Shown one piece after another: positions 18,007 to 25,757 of a stretch of 64,000 nucleotides of DNA. The stretch is taken from contig NZ_SGXM01000009.1 of assembly GCF_004217045.1 (NCBI RefSeq), positions 124,001 to 188,000 of the forward strand, read 5' to 3'. The translations under genes were made by a program, and so were the position numbers. The notes beneath the pieces are model-generated. The model was not told the DNA's origin. It ran no database searches and worked only from the letters and a program-made list of their open reading frames with translations. The stretch is from Cupriavidus agavae (GTDB taxonomy: Bacteria > Pseudomonadota > Gammaproteobacteria > Burkholderiales > Burkholderiaceae). Position 1 is the stretch's first letter. The number at the start of each line of letters is the position of its first letter.

Positions 18007-19170
18007 GTGACCGTATCTCCCGACGCCAGCCAGACCGATGCGCCCCTGAGCGGGCTGCGTGTGATCGATTTCGGGCAGTTCATCGCTGCGCCCTCGGCCG
18101 GGCAGATCCTGGCCGATCTGGGCGCCGACGTCATCAAGGTGGAACCGCCCGGCGGCGATGCCAGCCGTCGCTCCGGCTGGCAGGCCGACGACTGCGGGCC
18201 GATGTTCTCGGCCTACAACCGCGGCAAGCGCTCGATCGTGCTGGACCTGCGGCAGGAGGCGGACCGCCGTGCGGCGCGGGCGCTGATCGACGGCGCGGAC
18301 GTGGTGCTGCAGAACGCGCGCCCCGGCGTGATGGAGAAGTACGGGCTGGGCGCCGCGACGCTGCGCGCGAACCATCCCCGGCTGGTCTACGGTTCGGTCG
18401 ACGGCTTCGGCAACACCGGCCCGGCCGCGGCGCGCCCCGGACTCGACATCGCCGCACAGGCCGAAAGCGGCATGATGAGCATCAACGGCGACGCGCACGC
18501 CGACCCCACCCGCATCGGCTTCACGGTGGTAGACGTAATGGCCGGCCGCACGCTGGCGACGGGCGTGCTGGCGGCGCTGGTGCGCCGGGGCATCGCGGGG
18601 CAGGGGGCGCACGTGCGGGTCTCGCTGATCGACGTGGCGCTCGACATGCTGAGCCAGCAGTGGGCCGAATTCCAACTGCACGGCACACCGCCCTCGCGCT
18701 GCGGCAACGGGCAGGCCACGCTGGCGCCGGCGGCAGACGTGATTGCCACCGGCGCCGGGCAGGTGGTGGTCTCCGCCTATCTGCAGGACCACTTCGCGCG
18801 GCTGTGCCAGTGCATCGGGCGCCCCGAACTGACGAGCGACGCACGCTTCCACGACAACGCGGCACGCGTGGCGAACCGCGCTGCGCTGCGCGAGGCGCTG
18901 GCCGAGGCGTTCCACGGCCTGACCGCCGATCAGGTCTGCGCCCGGCTGACCGAGGCTGGCGTGGTCTGCGGTGTGGTGCGCGATCTGGGCGACGCCGTGG
19001 CGCATGCGGCTGCCACCATGCCCGAACGCGTGATAGACGTCCCGTCACCGGGCCCGCGCTCGCTGCGCATGCCGGCCCTGCCGATTTCGATCGACGACCT
19101 GCCCGTGCGCGCTGGCGCACTGCCGGGGATCGGGGAGCATACGAGGGAGGTGCTGGGGGAGTTGGCGTAG
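18007..19170 (+). CDS. Class III CoA-transferase (CaiB/BaiF family)
   Basis: A GTG start at 18007 is preferred because AGGAAG precedes it at a good distance; an in-frame ATG at 17971 would add 12 residues. The protein has 387 residues. The N-terminus LSGLRVIDFGQFIAAPSAGQILADLGADVIKVEPPGGD is the family signature, and Asp147 in PGLDIAAQAESGMMS aligns with the catalytic aspartate of formyl-CoA transferase and alpha-methylacyl-CoA racemase. The enzyme would move CoA between organic acids, or racemise an acyl-CoA. The substrate is unknown. It converges with the flavin monooxygenase gene. Confidence 0.88.
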   Translation: MTVSPDASQTDAPLSGLRVIDFGQFIAAPSAGQILADLGADVIKVEPPGGDASRRSGWQADDCGPMFSAYNRGKRSIVLDLRQEADRRAARALIDGADVVLQNARPGVMEKYGLGAATLRANHPRLVYGSVDGFGNTGPAAARPGLDIAAQAESGMMSINGDAHADPTRIGFTVVDVMAGRTLATGVLAALVRRGIAGQGAHVRVSLIDVALDMLSQQWAEFQLHGTPPSRCGNGQATLAPAADVIATGAGQVVVSAYLQDHFARLCQCIGRPELTSDARFHDNAARVANRAALREALAEAFHGLTADQVCARLTEAGVVCGVVRDLGDAVAHAAATMPERVIDVPSPGPRSLRMPALPISIDDLPVRAGALPGIGEHTREVLGELA

Positions 19171-19207
19171 GCAGCGCTGCCGAAAACAGTCGCAGAACGG
19201 AGCACCC

Positions 19208-20455
19208 TCAAAACAACCCCGTCGTCGGCGGCGGCTCGTCCTTCAGCAGCCACGCCCCCACGGCGGCCGCCTTCCACTGCCTTGGATTGTGGTTGGCCAC
19301 CGTGCGGGCGTTGCGCCAGTGCCGGTCGAGGTTGTACTGGCGGTCGCATGTCGAGGCGCCGCCCACGTCGAATACCAGTTCCGCGCTCCTGAGCGCCGCC
19401 GCCACGGCGAAGTACTGGGCCTGGGCCACCTCCACCGAGGCGCGCGTCAGCGCGGCGTCGCCGAGGCCGTCTGCCCACGCTGCATCGATGGCCTCGGCTG
19501 CGCGCAGCACCGCCGCTTCGGCGGCGAACGCCTGGGCGGCGATCTGGCCGATGGTTTCCTGCACGTAGGGGTCGTCCACCGAGCGTGCGGCGCTGCTGTG
19601 CTTGATCGGCCGGGCCTTGTGGCGCGCGTACCAGGTGGCGTCGGTCAGCGCGTTGCGGGCGATGCCGGCCTCGGTGGCCGCCAGGAACAGCTGCAGCACG
19701 GGCGTCACGGCGTTGCGGCGGCCGCGCGAGAACGGGCTGGGGCGCAGTTCGTCCGCCTCGACCCGGGTCTGGTCGAAGTGGGTGGAGCCGCTGGCGGTGA
19801 GGCGCTGGCCGATGGTGTCGAAATCGTCCACCAGCGCCATGCCGGCGCGGTCGCGCGGCACGGCGAAATGGGTTTCCTCGCCGGCCTCGTCGACCGCGAT
19901 CGACGTGACCCAGTCCGCGTAGAGTGCCCCGGTGCTGTAGTACTTGGTGCCGTGCACCACAAAATGGCCGTCGCGCGGCACGATCGTGGTCTTGACGTCC
20001 CCATGCTTGCCGCCACGCTCCATGCCGCCGTTGCCGAGGATCTGGCCCGCCAGCAGCCGGTCGAACCAGCGCCGGCGCTCGGCCTCGTTGTCCTGGCCGG
20101 CCAGCAGCCCTTCCACCAGCGCGAAATTGGGCCGCAGGGCCTGCGCAAGATTGGCGTCGGCGGCGGCCAGGTCGATCACGAAGGCGAACGCCTCGCGCAC
20201 GCTGCCGCCCGGGCCGCCGTAGGCCCGGGGAATCCGGAACGTCAGCAGGCCGGCGTTGGCCACCTGGCGCGCCAGCGCGTAGGGCAGTTCGCGCCGCAGT
20301 TCGCGGTCGGCGGCTTCGCGGGCGATGTCGGGCAACAGTGCGGCCGCCCGGACGCGCAGCGTGGCGACGTCGGGCGCCGGCGGCAGCGGCTGGCCGGGCG
20401 GGGCCGGGTGGGCGTTGGTTGGCGCAGTGCGCGCGGCCAGATCGTCTTCTGCCAT
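19208..20455 (-). CDS. Acyl-CoA-dehydrogenase-fold flavin monooxygenase (DszC/SfnB-like)
   Basis: The 415-residue protein has the acyl-CoA dehydrogenase fold but the sequence features of the DszC/SfnB branch: GGPGGSVREAFAFVIDLAAADANLAQ, a central HGTKYYSTGALYADWVTSIAVDE, and a C-terminal DRHWRNARTVANHNPRQWKAAAVG. The catalytic glutamate region of true dehydrogenases is absent. Family knowledge: these enzymes use reduced flavin and oxygen to oxidise sulfur compounds such as dibenzothiophene or dimethylsulfone, often under sulfate limitation. No flavin reductase or sulfonate transporter gene is next to it. It diverges from clsB. Substrate not assignable. Confidence 0.8.
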   Translation of the reverse strand: MAEDDLAARTAPTNAHPAPPGQPLPPAPDVATLRVRAAALLPDIAREAADRELRRELPYALARQVANAGLLTFRIPRAYGGPGGSVREAFAFVIDLAAADANLAQALRPNFALVEGLLAGQDNEAERRRWFDRLLAGQILGNGGMERGGKHGDVKTTIVPRDGHFVVHGTKYYSTGALYADWVTSIAVDEAGEETHFAVPRDRAGMALVDDFDTIGQRLTASGSTHFDQTRVEADELRPSPFSRGRRNAVTPVLQLFLAATEAGIARNALTDATWYARHKARPIKHSSAARSVDDPYVQETIGQIAAQAFAAEAAVLRAAEAIDAAWADGLGDAALTRASVEVAQAQYFAVAAALRSAELVFDVGGASTCDRQYNLDRHWRNARTVANHNPRQWKAAAVGAWLLKDEPPPTTGLF

Positions 20456-20677
20456 GGTCTTGTATCCGTGAAAGTCCGAAAGACACTACGCGGCAGTCCG
20501 AACAAAGGGAACGAACGATTCGGCGGGTAGATATGCGGTTTGGGTTGCTGGTCCGCCCGCGCCTGTAAAAATGACAACGGCGGGCGTTTGCGGCGCCGCC
20601 CCGCCGGCAATCACGGGGCCGCGCAAGCCGCACATCGCGCCCCGGCGGGCAGGCATCGATTCTGCTTGGCTCCCGGG

Positions 20678-21919
20678 ATGCGACAGAACTGGACCACAGG
20701 CAACCGCCTGCATCTGCTGGAGAACGGCGAGGAGTATTTCCCGCGCCTGATTGCCGCCGTGGAGGCCGCGCGCGAGAGCGTGCTGCTGGAAACGTTCATC
20801 ATCTTCGAGGACTCGGTCGGGCAGTCGCTGAGCCGGGCGCTGATCGACGCCGCGCGCCGGGGCGTGCGGGTGGTCATGACCGTGGACGGCTTCGGCTCGG
20901 CCGACCTGTCCCAGCCGTTCGTGGCGGCGCTGGTCGAGGCGGGCGTGACCCTGAACGTGTTCGCCCCGCGCCGCCGGCTGGTGGGCATGCGCACGAACCT
21001 GTTCCGGCGCCTGCATCGCAAGCTGGTGGCCGTGGACGGCACCACGGCCTTTGTCGGCGGGATCAACCTGTCAGACCAGCACCTGATCGCCTCGGGCCCG
21101 CTGGCCAAGCAGGACTATGCCGTGGAGGTGCAGGGGCCGATCGTGCGCGAGATCCAGGCGTTCATGGAGGCCGCCGCGCAGCTCCCGCATGGCCGGCAGC
21201 GCCGCGTGCGTCCGCCGCCCGTGCCGCGCGCGGCCCACCCGGTGGGCGAGGGCGCCGCGCTGCTGGTGACGCGCGACAACGACCAGCACCGGCGCGACAT
21301 CGAGCGGCACTACCTGATGGCGATCCGCGCGGCGCGGCGCAAGGTGGTCATCGCCAATGCGTATTTCCTGCCCGGCTACCAGCTGCTGCAGGCGATCTGC
21401 AACGCGTCGCGGCGCGGCGTGGACGTGCGGCTCGTGGTGCAGGGCCGGCCCGACATGCTCTGGGTCAAGCGCGCCGTCGACGTGCTCTATGCCCACCTGC
21501 GCGAGGCCGGCGTGCGGATCTTCGAGTACTGCGAGCGCCCCCTGCACGGCAAGGTGGCGCTCGTGGACGACGACTGGGCCACGGTCGGGTCGAGCAACCT
21601 CGACCCGCTCAGCCTGTCGCTGAACCTCGAAGCCAACCTCGTCATCCGCGACCCGGCCTTCGTTGCCGAACTCGACCAGCGGCTCGGCACGCTGATGGCC
21701 AACTGCTGCACCGAGGTGGCTGGCCCATCGGACGCCGACCAGACCCCCTGGCAGGCGCTGCGCACGGCGGTGATCTTCCACTTCCTGCGCAAGTTTCCGT
21801 CGTGGGCCGGCTGGCTGCCCGCGCACACCCCCAGACTCGTGGTCTCGACGGTCGAGACCCCGGCGGAGTGGGAGCGGCCCCGGCCGGTCCCGCCCGGCGC
21901 CCGACAGGATTGCCCATGA
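20678..21919 (+). CDS. clsB: Cardiolipin synthase B
   Basis: With the ATG at 20678 the protein has 413 residues. It carries two phospholipase D HKD motifs: His113-Lys115-Asp120 (HRKLVAVDGTTAFVGG) and His290-Lys292-Asp297 (HGKVALVDDDWATVGSSNLD). The overall pattern is that of ClsB (YbhO), which makes cardiolipin by transferring phosphatidyl groups at the inner membrane. No strong membrane anchor is visible. The stop overlaps the start of the ybhN-like gene by 4 bases, the same pairing as in Escherichia coli; a ybhP homologue is not seen here. Confidence 0.9.
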   Translation: MRQNWTTGNRLHLLENGEEYFPRLIAAVEAARESVLLETFIIFEDSVGQSLSRALIDAARRGVRVVMTVDGFGSADLSQPFVAALVEAGVTLNVFAPRRRLVGMRTNLFRRLHRKLVAVDGTTAFVGGINLSDQHLIASGPLAKQDYAVEVQGPIVREIQAFMEAAAQLPHGRQRRVRPPPVPRAAHPVGEGAALLVTRDNDQHRRDIERHYLMAIRAARRKVVIANAYFLPGYQLLQAICNASRRGVDVRLVVQGRPDMLWVKRAVDVLYAHLREAGVRIFEYCERPLHGKVALVDDDWATVGSSNLDPLSLSLNLEANLVIRDPAFVAELDQRLGTLMANCCTEVAGPSDADQTPWQALRTAVIFHFLRKFPSWAGWLPAHTPRLVVSTVETPAEWERPRPVPPGARQDCP

Positions 21920-22881
21920 CCACCACCGCCCACTCCCGCAAGCGCCTGGTGCGCTGGTCCCTCGTCAAACGCGTGGCGGGGCTGGCGTTCGTCGCCATCG
22001 TGGTGGTGCTGATCTGGCGCAGCCTGAGCGGCATCGACTGGAACGAAGTGCTCGGCGCGCTGAAATCGTACCGGTTCATCACGCTGCTGCCGGCCATGGG
22101 GCTGGCGTGCCTGAGCTTCACGCTGCACGCGTCATTCGACCTGCTGGGCCGCCGCTACACCGGACACCACCTGGGCGCGTGGCGCGTGATGCTGATTGCC
22201 TGGCTGGCCTATATCTTCAACCTCAACGTCGGGGCGATGATCGGCGGCATCGGCATGCGGCTGCGGCTCTACACGCGCTTCGGCATCAGCGCGTCGCAGG
22301 TGGCCGGCATCTACACGATCGCCGTGGTCACCAACTGGACCGGCTACATGCTGCTGGCCGGCGCGATGTTCCTGTGGCAGCCGCCCACGCTGCCCGCGTC
22401 CTGGGGTATCAGCGGCTGGCTGCTGCAGGTGCTGGGCGCCGTGATGCTGCTGGCCGGAGTTGGCTACCTGGTGGCGTGCGGCCTGCTGCGCCAGCGCAGC
22501 CTCAAGGTGCGGGGGCGCTCGTTCCAGTTGCCGACGCTGCGCTTCGCCATCGGCCAGACCGTGATCTCGGTGGTCAACTGGATCACGCTTGGCGCCATCA
22601 TCAACCTGCTGCTGCCGCCCGAAGTGTCGCTGCCCATGGCGCTGACGGCGCTGCTGGTGGCGGCCGTGGCGGGCGCCGTGGCCCATATCCCGGCCGGCAT
22701 CGGCGTGCTGGAAACCGTGTTCGTAGTGATGCTGGGCCACCTGGTGCCCGAATCCACCGTGGTGGCGGCGCTGATCTGCTACCGCGCCATCTATTACCTG
22801 CTGCCGATGGTGATCGCCACGGCGCTCTACGGCTGGATGGAACTGCGCGGCGCGCGGGCGGCGCGGGTCGGGCGCGCCTGA
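21916..22881 (+). CDS. YbhN-family (UPF0104/LPG synthase TM region) membrane protein
   Basis: The 321-residue protein has about eight membrane segments and the family landmarks NLNVGAMIGGIGMRLRLYTRFGIS, and a late HIPAGIGVLETVF. This region is homologous to the flippase part of lysylphosphatidylglycerol synthase; a role in moving or handling cardiolipin-type lipids is inferred from its coupling to clsB. The ATG overlaps the clsB stop (ATGA). Confidence 0.87.
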   Translation: MTTTAHSRKRLVRWSLVKRVAGLAFVAIVVVLIWRSLSGIDWNEVLGALKSYRFITLLPAMGLACLSFTLHASFDLLGRRYTGHHLGAWRVMLIAWLAYIFNLNVGAMIGGIGMRLRLYTRFGISASQVAGIYTIAVVTNWTGYMLLAGAMFLWQPPTLPASWGISGWLLQVLGAVMLLAGVGYLVACGLLRQRSLKVRGRSFQLPTLRFAIGQTVISVVNWITLGAIINLLLPPEVSLPMALTALLVAAVAGAVAHIPAGIGVLETVFVVMLGHLVPESTVVAALICYRAIYYLLPMVIATALYGWMELRGARAARVGRA

Positions 22882-22921
22882 TGGCCCGGCCGCGCCGGCC
22901 GCCATCGGGAGCAACCCCTAG

Positions 22922-22971
22922 TTGACGAGAATTTTCATAGGCATAAAATCTGTTTCACAAACATGAAAACA
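22922..22971 (+). promoter_or_regulatory. Sigma-70-type promoter with adjacent inverted repeat before the cupin operon
   Basis: A -35 TTGACG (22922-22927) and -10 TAAAAT (22944-22949) are separated by 16 bases, one of the best promoter matches in the window. The imperfect inverted repeat TGTTTCA...TGAAAACA (22951-22971) overlaps the expected start of transcription and could be an operator. The regulator is not encoded nearby. Confidence 0.6.
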
Positions 22972-23018
22972 TGCGCCGGCCATCCGGTCAGGCGCCGAAT
23001 GTTGGAGACAGCCCGCTT

Positions 23019-23429
23019 ATGACTTCATCGTCCGCCGCCCCCAAGGCGGCTCCCACCTATTTCGTCCGCACCGAAGACGTGGAGGGGTACCACCCCGCCA
23101 ACCACGTCGGCACGCTGAACCGCCGCATCATCGGGCGCGAGAACGTCGGCGCCACCCAGCTCGAAGTCATCCACGGCACCATCGAGCGCGGCAAGGGCGC
23201 CTTGCCGCACGCCCACCCCGGCATCGAGCAGGTCTGCTACGTGCTGGAAGGCCGCGCCCGCGCCGAGGTCAACGGCCAGTCGCAGGAGCTTGGCCCCGGT
23301 GACTGCTGCTTCTTCCCGGCCGAGGCGATGCATGTGTTCACGGTGATCAGCGACGAGCCCGTGAAGCTGCTCGTGGTCTACGCCCCGCCGTACGAGGAAT
23401 CGCCGGACCGGGTGATCCGCCCGGCCTGA
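23019..23429 (+). CDS. Cupin-domain protein
   Basis: The 136-residue protein is one cupin barrel. The metal-binding motif is intact in its family form: PHAHPGIEQVCYVLEGRARAEV, followed by GPGDCCFFPAEAMHVF. A GGAGA ribosome site lies 10 bases before the ATG at 23019. It is the first gene of an operon with a Bug-type receptor and an acyl-CoA dehydrogenase. Cupins of this size can be small isomerases, dioxygenases or sensory proteins; the function is not readable from sequence. Confidence 0.85.
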   Translation: MTSSSAAPKAAPTYFVRTEDVEGYHPANHVGTLNRRIIGRENVGATQLEVIHGTIERGKGALPHAHPGIEQVCYVLEGRARAEVNGQSQELGPGDCCFFPAEAMHVFTVISDEPVKLLVVYAPPYEESPDRVIRPA

Positions 23430-23474
23430 CCCGACCCGCAGCCCTGCCACCTCGCATCCGAAACAGGAGCGACC

Positions 23475-24458
23475 ATGCCGAATTTCCGCGTGCGGCGCAC
23501 GCTTGCCGCCGCCATCCTGGCACTTCCCACCGTTGCCTTGCCGCTGTCGGCCCACGCCGCCGACGCGTGGCCAAGCCGGCCGATCAAGCTCGTGGTGCCA
23601 TTTGCGGCCGGCAGCGGTACCGATGCCGTGGCGCGCATCACGGCCAAGGAACTGGGCGATGCACTGGGCCAGAACGTCGTGGTCGACAACCGGCCCGGCG
23701 CCAACGGCGCGATTGCCGCTGAAATCGTCGCCCAGGCGGCGCCTGACGGCTACACGCTGTTCATGACCACCAACACGACGCATTCGGCGAACCCCTCGCT
23801 GATGAAGAAGCTGCCCTACGACCCGATCAAGGACTTCACGCCGGTGGCGCGCATGGGCAACCTGCCGTTCATGCTGGTCATCAACCCGAAGCTGCCGGTC
23901 AAGACCGTGGGCGAACTGATTGCCCACGCGAAGGCCCATCCGGGCATGTCGTACGCCAGCGGCAACAGTACCGGCATCGTGTCCGGCGCCACGCTGGGCC
24001 GCATGGCGAAGATCGATCTGCTCCACGTGCCCTACAAGAGCACGCCGCCGGCCATGACCGACGTGATTGCCGGCCAGGTGCCGATGATGTTCGTCGACGT
24101 GGCCGCGGGCTCCGCCAACGTCAAGGCCGGCAAGATGCGCGCGCTGGCCGTGACCACGGCACAGCGCAGCCGGCTGCTGCCGGACCTGCCTCCGATCGGC
24201 GACACGCCCGAATTGAAGGGCTTTGACATCACATCCTGGAACGGCGTCTTCGGCCCGGCAAAACTGCCGCAGCCGATTGTCGATCGGCTCAACAAGGAGC
24301 TGTCGCGGATTGCCGGCAGCAAGGACGTGGCGCCGAAGTTCGAGGCGCTGGGTTTCGAGGCGTTCGGCCAGACGCCGCAGCAGTTCGCAGCGTTCGTGAA
24401 CAGCGAGCTGGTGAAGTGGAACAAGCTCGTCAAGGACGCCGGCATCCAGCCCGAATAA
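23475..24458 (+). CDS. Bug-family tripartite tricarboxylate transporter receptor
   Basis: The 327-residue periplasmic binding protein has a signal peptide ending AHA-AD, then WPSRPIKLVVPFAAGSGTDAVARI and the landmark VVVDNRPGANGAIAAE, both diagnostic of the Bug (TctC-like) family. Such receptors bind carboxylates; members are very numerous in Cupriavidus and Bordetella, and most lack a neighbouring permease, as here. A strong AGGAG ribosome site precedes the ATG. The neighbours suggest it captures an acid that is then activated and oxidised as a CoA thioester. Confidence 0.92.
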   Translation: MPNFRVRRTLAAAILALPTVALPLSAHAADAWPSRPIKLVVPFAAGSGTDAVARITAKELGDALGQNVVVDNRPGANGAIAAEIVAQAAPDGYTLFMTTNTTHSANPSLMKKLPYDPIKDFTPVARMGNLPFMLVINPKLPVKTVGELIAHAKAHPGMSYASGNSTGIVSGATLGRMAKIDLLHVPYKSTPPAMTDVIAGQVPMMFVDVAAGSANVKAGKMRALAVTTAQRSRLLPDLPPIGDTPELKGFDITSWNGVFGPAKLPQPIVDRLNKELSRIAGSKDVAPKFEALGFEAFGQTPQQFAAFVNSELVKWNKLVKDAGIQPE

Positions 24459-24467
24459 GGACTCCAC

Positions 24468-25640
24468 ATGAATTTCGAGCGGACACCGGAGCAGAACGCC
24501 ATCGTCGAGGCGGTCAGCCAGCTGTGCAGCGATTTCGGCCCCGAGTACTGGGCCGGACTGGACCGTGAGCACAGGTTCCCCGAGGCGTTCCACCAGGCCA
24601 TGGCCGGCGCGGGCTGGCTTGGCATCGCCATGCCGGAGCAGTACGGCGGCGCGGGGCTCGGCATCACCGAGGCGGCGCTGATCATGCAGACCGTGGCGGC
24701 GTCCGGGGCAGGGTTCTCGGGCGCGTCGGCCATCCACATGAACGTGTTCGGGCTGAACCCGGTGGTGGTGTTCGGCACCGAGGCGCAGCAGGCCGCCGCG
24801 CTGCCGCCGCTGATCGCCGGCCACGAGAAGGCTTGCTTCGCCGTGACCGAGCCCGACGCCGGGCTCGATACCACGCACCTGAAGACGCAGGCGGTGCGCA
24901 CCGCCGATGGCAGCGCCTACCGCGTGGACGGCCGCAAGATCTGGATCTCCACGGCGCAGGTGGCCACGCGCATGCTGCTGCTGGCGCGCACCACGCCGCT
25001 CGACGCGGTGGCCAGGCCCACGCAGGGGTTGAGCCTGTTCTACACGGCGCTGGACCGCAACCACATCGAGGTGCGCGAGATCGACAAGATGGGGCGCGGC
25101 GCGGTGGATTCGAACATGCTGTTCATCGACGGCCTGATGGTGCCCGCCAGCGACCGCATTGGCGAGGAGGGCAGGGGCTTCGAGTACATCCTGCACGGGC
25201 TGAATCCGGAGCGCATCCTGATTGCCGCCGAAGCCGTGGGCCTGGGCCGCGCCGCGCTCGATGCCGCCACGCGCTATGCGCGCGAGCGCACCGTGTTCGG
25301 CCGGCCCATTGGCCAGAACCAGGGCATCCAGCATCCGCTGGCCCAGGCGTGGATGGCGCTCGAAGCCGCCGACATGATGGTCTGGAAAGCCGCCTGGCTC
25401 TACGACAACGGCAAGCCGTGCGGCGCCGAGGCCAACGCCGCCAAGTACCTGGCCGCCGAAGCCGCGCACCAGGCCTGCCAGACCGCCGTGCTGACGCTGG
25501 GCGGCATGGGCTATGCCCGCGAGTACCACGTGGAGCGCTACCTGCGCGAATCGTATATCCCGCGCATCGCCCCGGTCAGCGCCCAGTTGATCATGTGCCA
25601 TATCGCCGAGCGCGTGCTGGGCCTGCCGAAGTCGTATTGA
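24468..25640 (+). CDS. Acyl-CoA dehydrogenase
   Basis: The 390-residue flavoprotein has the three-domain acyl-CoA dehydrogenase pattern: N-terminal helices, the FAD loop CFAVTEPDAGLDTTHLKTQAV, the DGRKIWIS strand, and the C-terminal YARERTVFGRPIGQNQGIQHPLAQ and LGGMGYAREYHVERYLRES. The usual medium-chain catalytic glutamate site near the end reads IAPVSAQLIM and lacks glutamate. Glu248 in GLNPERILIA occupies the alternative position used by isovaleryl-CoA dehydrogenase, so it is the likely base. It follows the receptor gene by 9 bases and so belongs to that operon. Substrate unknown, possibly branched or short-chain. Confidence 0.9.
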   Translation: MNFERTPEQNAIVEAVSQLCSDFGPEYWAGLDREHRFPEAFHQAMAGAGWLGIAMPEQYGGAGLGITEAALIMQTVAASGAGFSGASAIHMNVFGLNPVVVFGTEAQQAAALPPLIAGHEKACFAVTEPDAGLDTTHLKTQAVRTADGSAYRVDGRKIWISTAQVATRMLLLARTTPLDAVARPTQGLSLFYTALDRNHIEVREIDKMGRGAVDSNMLFIDGLMVPASDRIGEEGRGFEYILHGLNPERILIAAEAVGLGRAALDAATRYARERTVFGRPIGQNQGIQHPLAQAWMALEAADMMVWKAAWLYDNGKPCGAEANAAKYLAAEAAHQACQTAVLTLGGMGYAREYHVERYLRESYIPRIAPVSAQLIMCHIAERVLGLPKSY

Positions 25641-25757
25641 CCCTCGCCGGCGTGCCGCTTTGCGGGACACGCCGGCCGTAACCGATTAGGATGGGGGCTG
25701 TCCGTCCCGTATCGCCCCCCGGCCCCCGGCCCTCGCGCCATCCTTCTCCGGTTACCC

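Noticed and set aside
23025..25670. Long minus-strand open frame opposite the cupin, receptor and dehydrogenase genes
   Set aside because: It spans three real genes and their gaps, and its translation is low-complexity His/Arg/Gly-rich.
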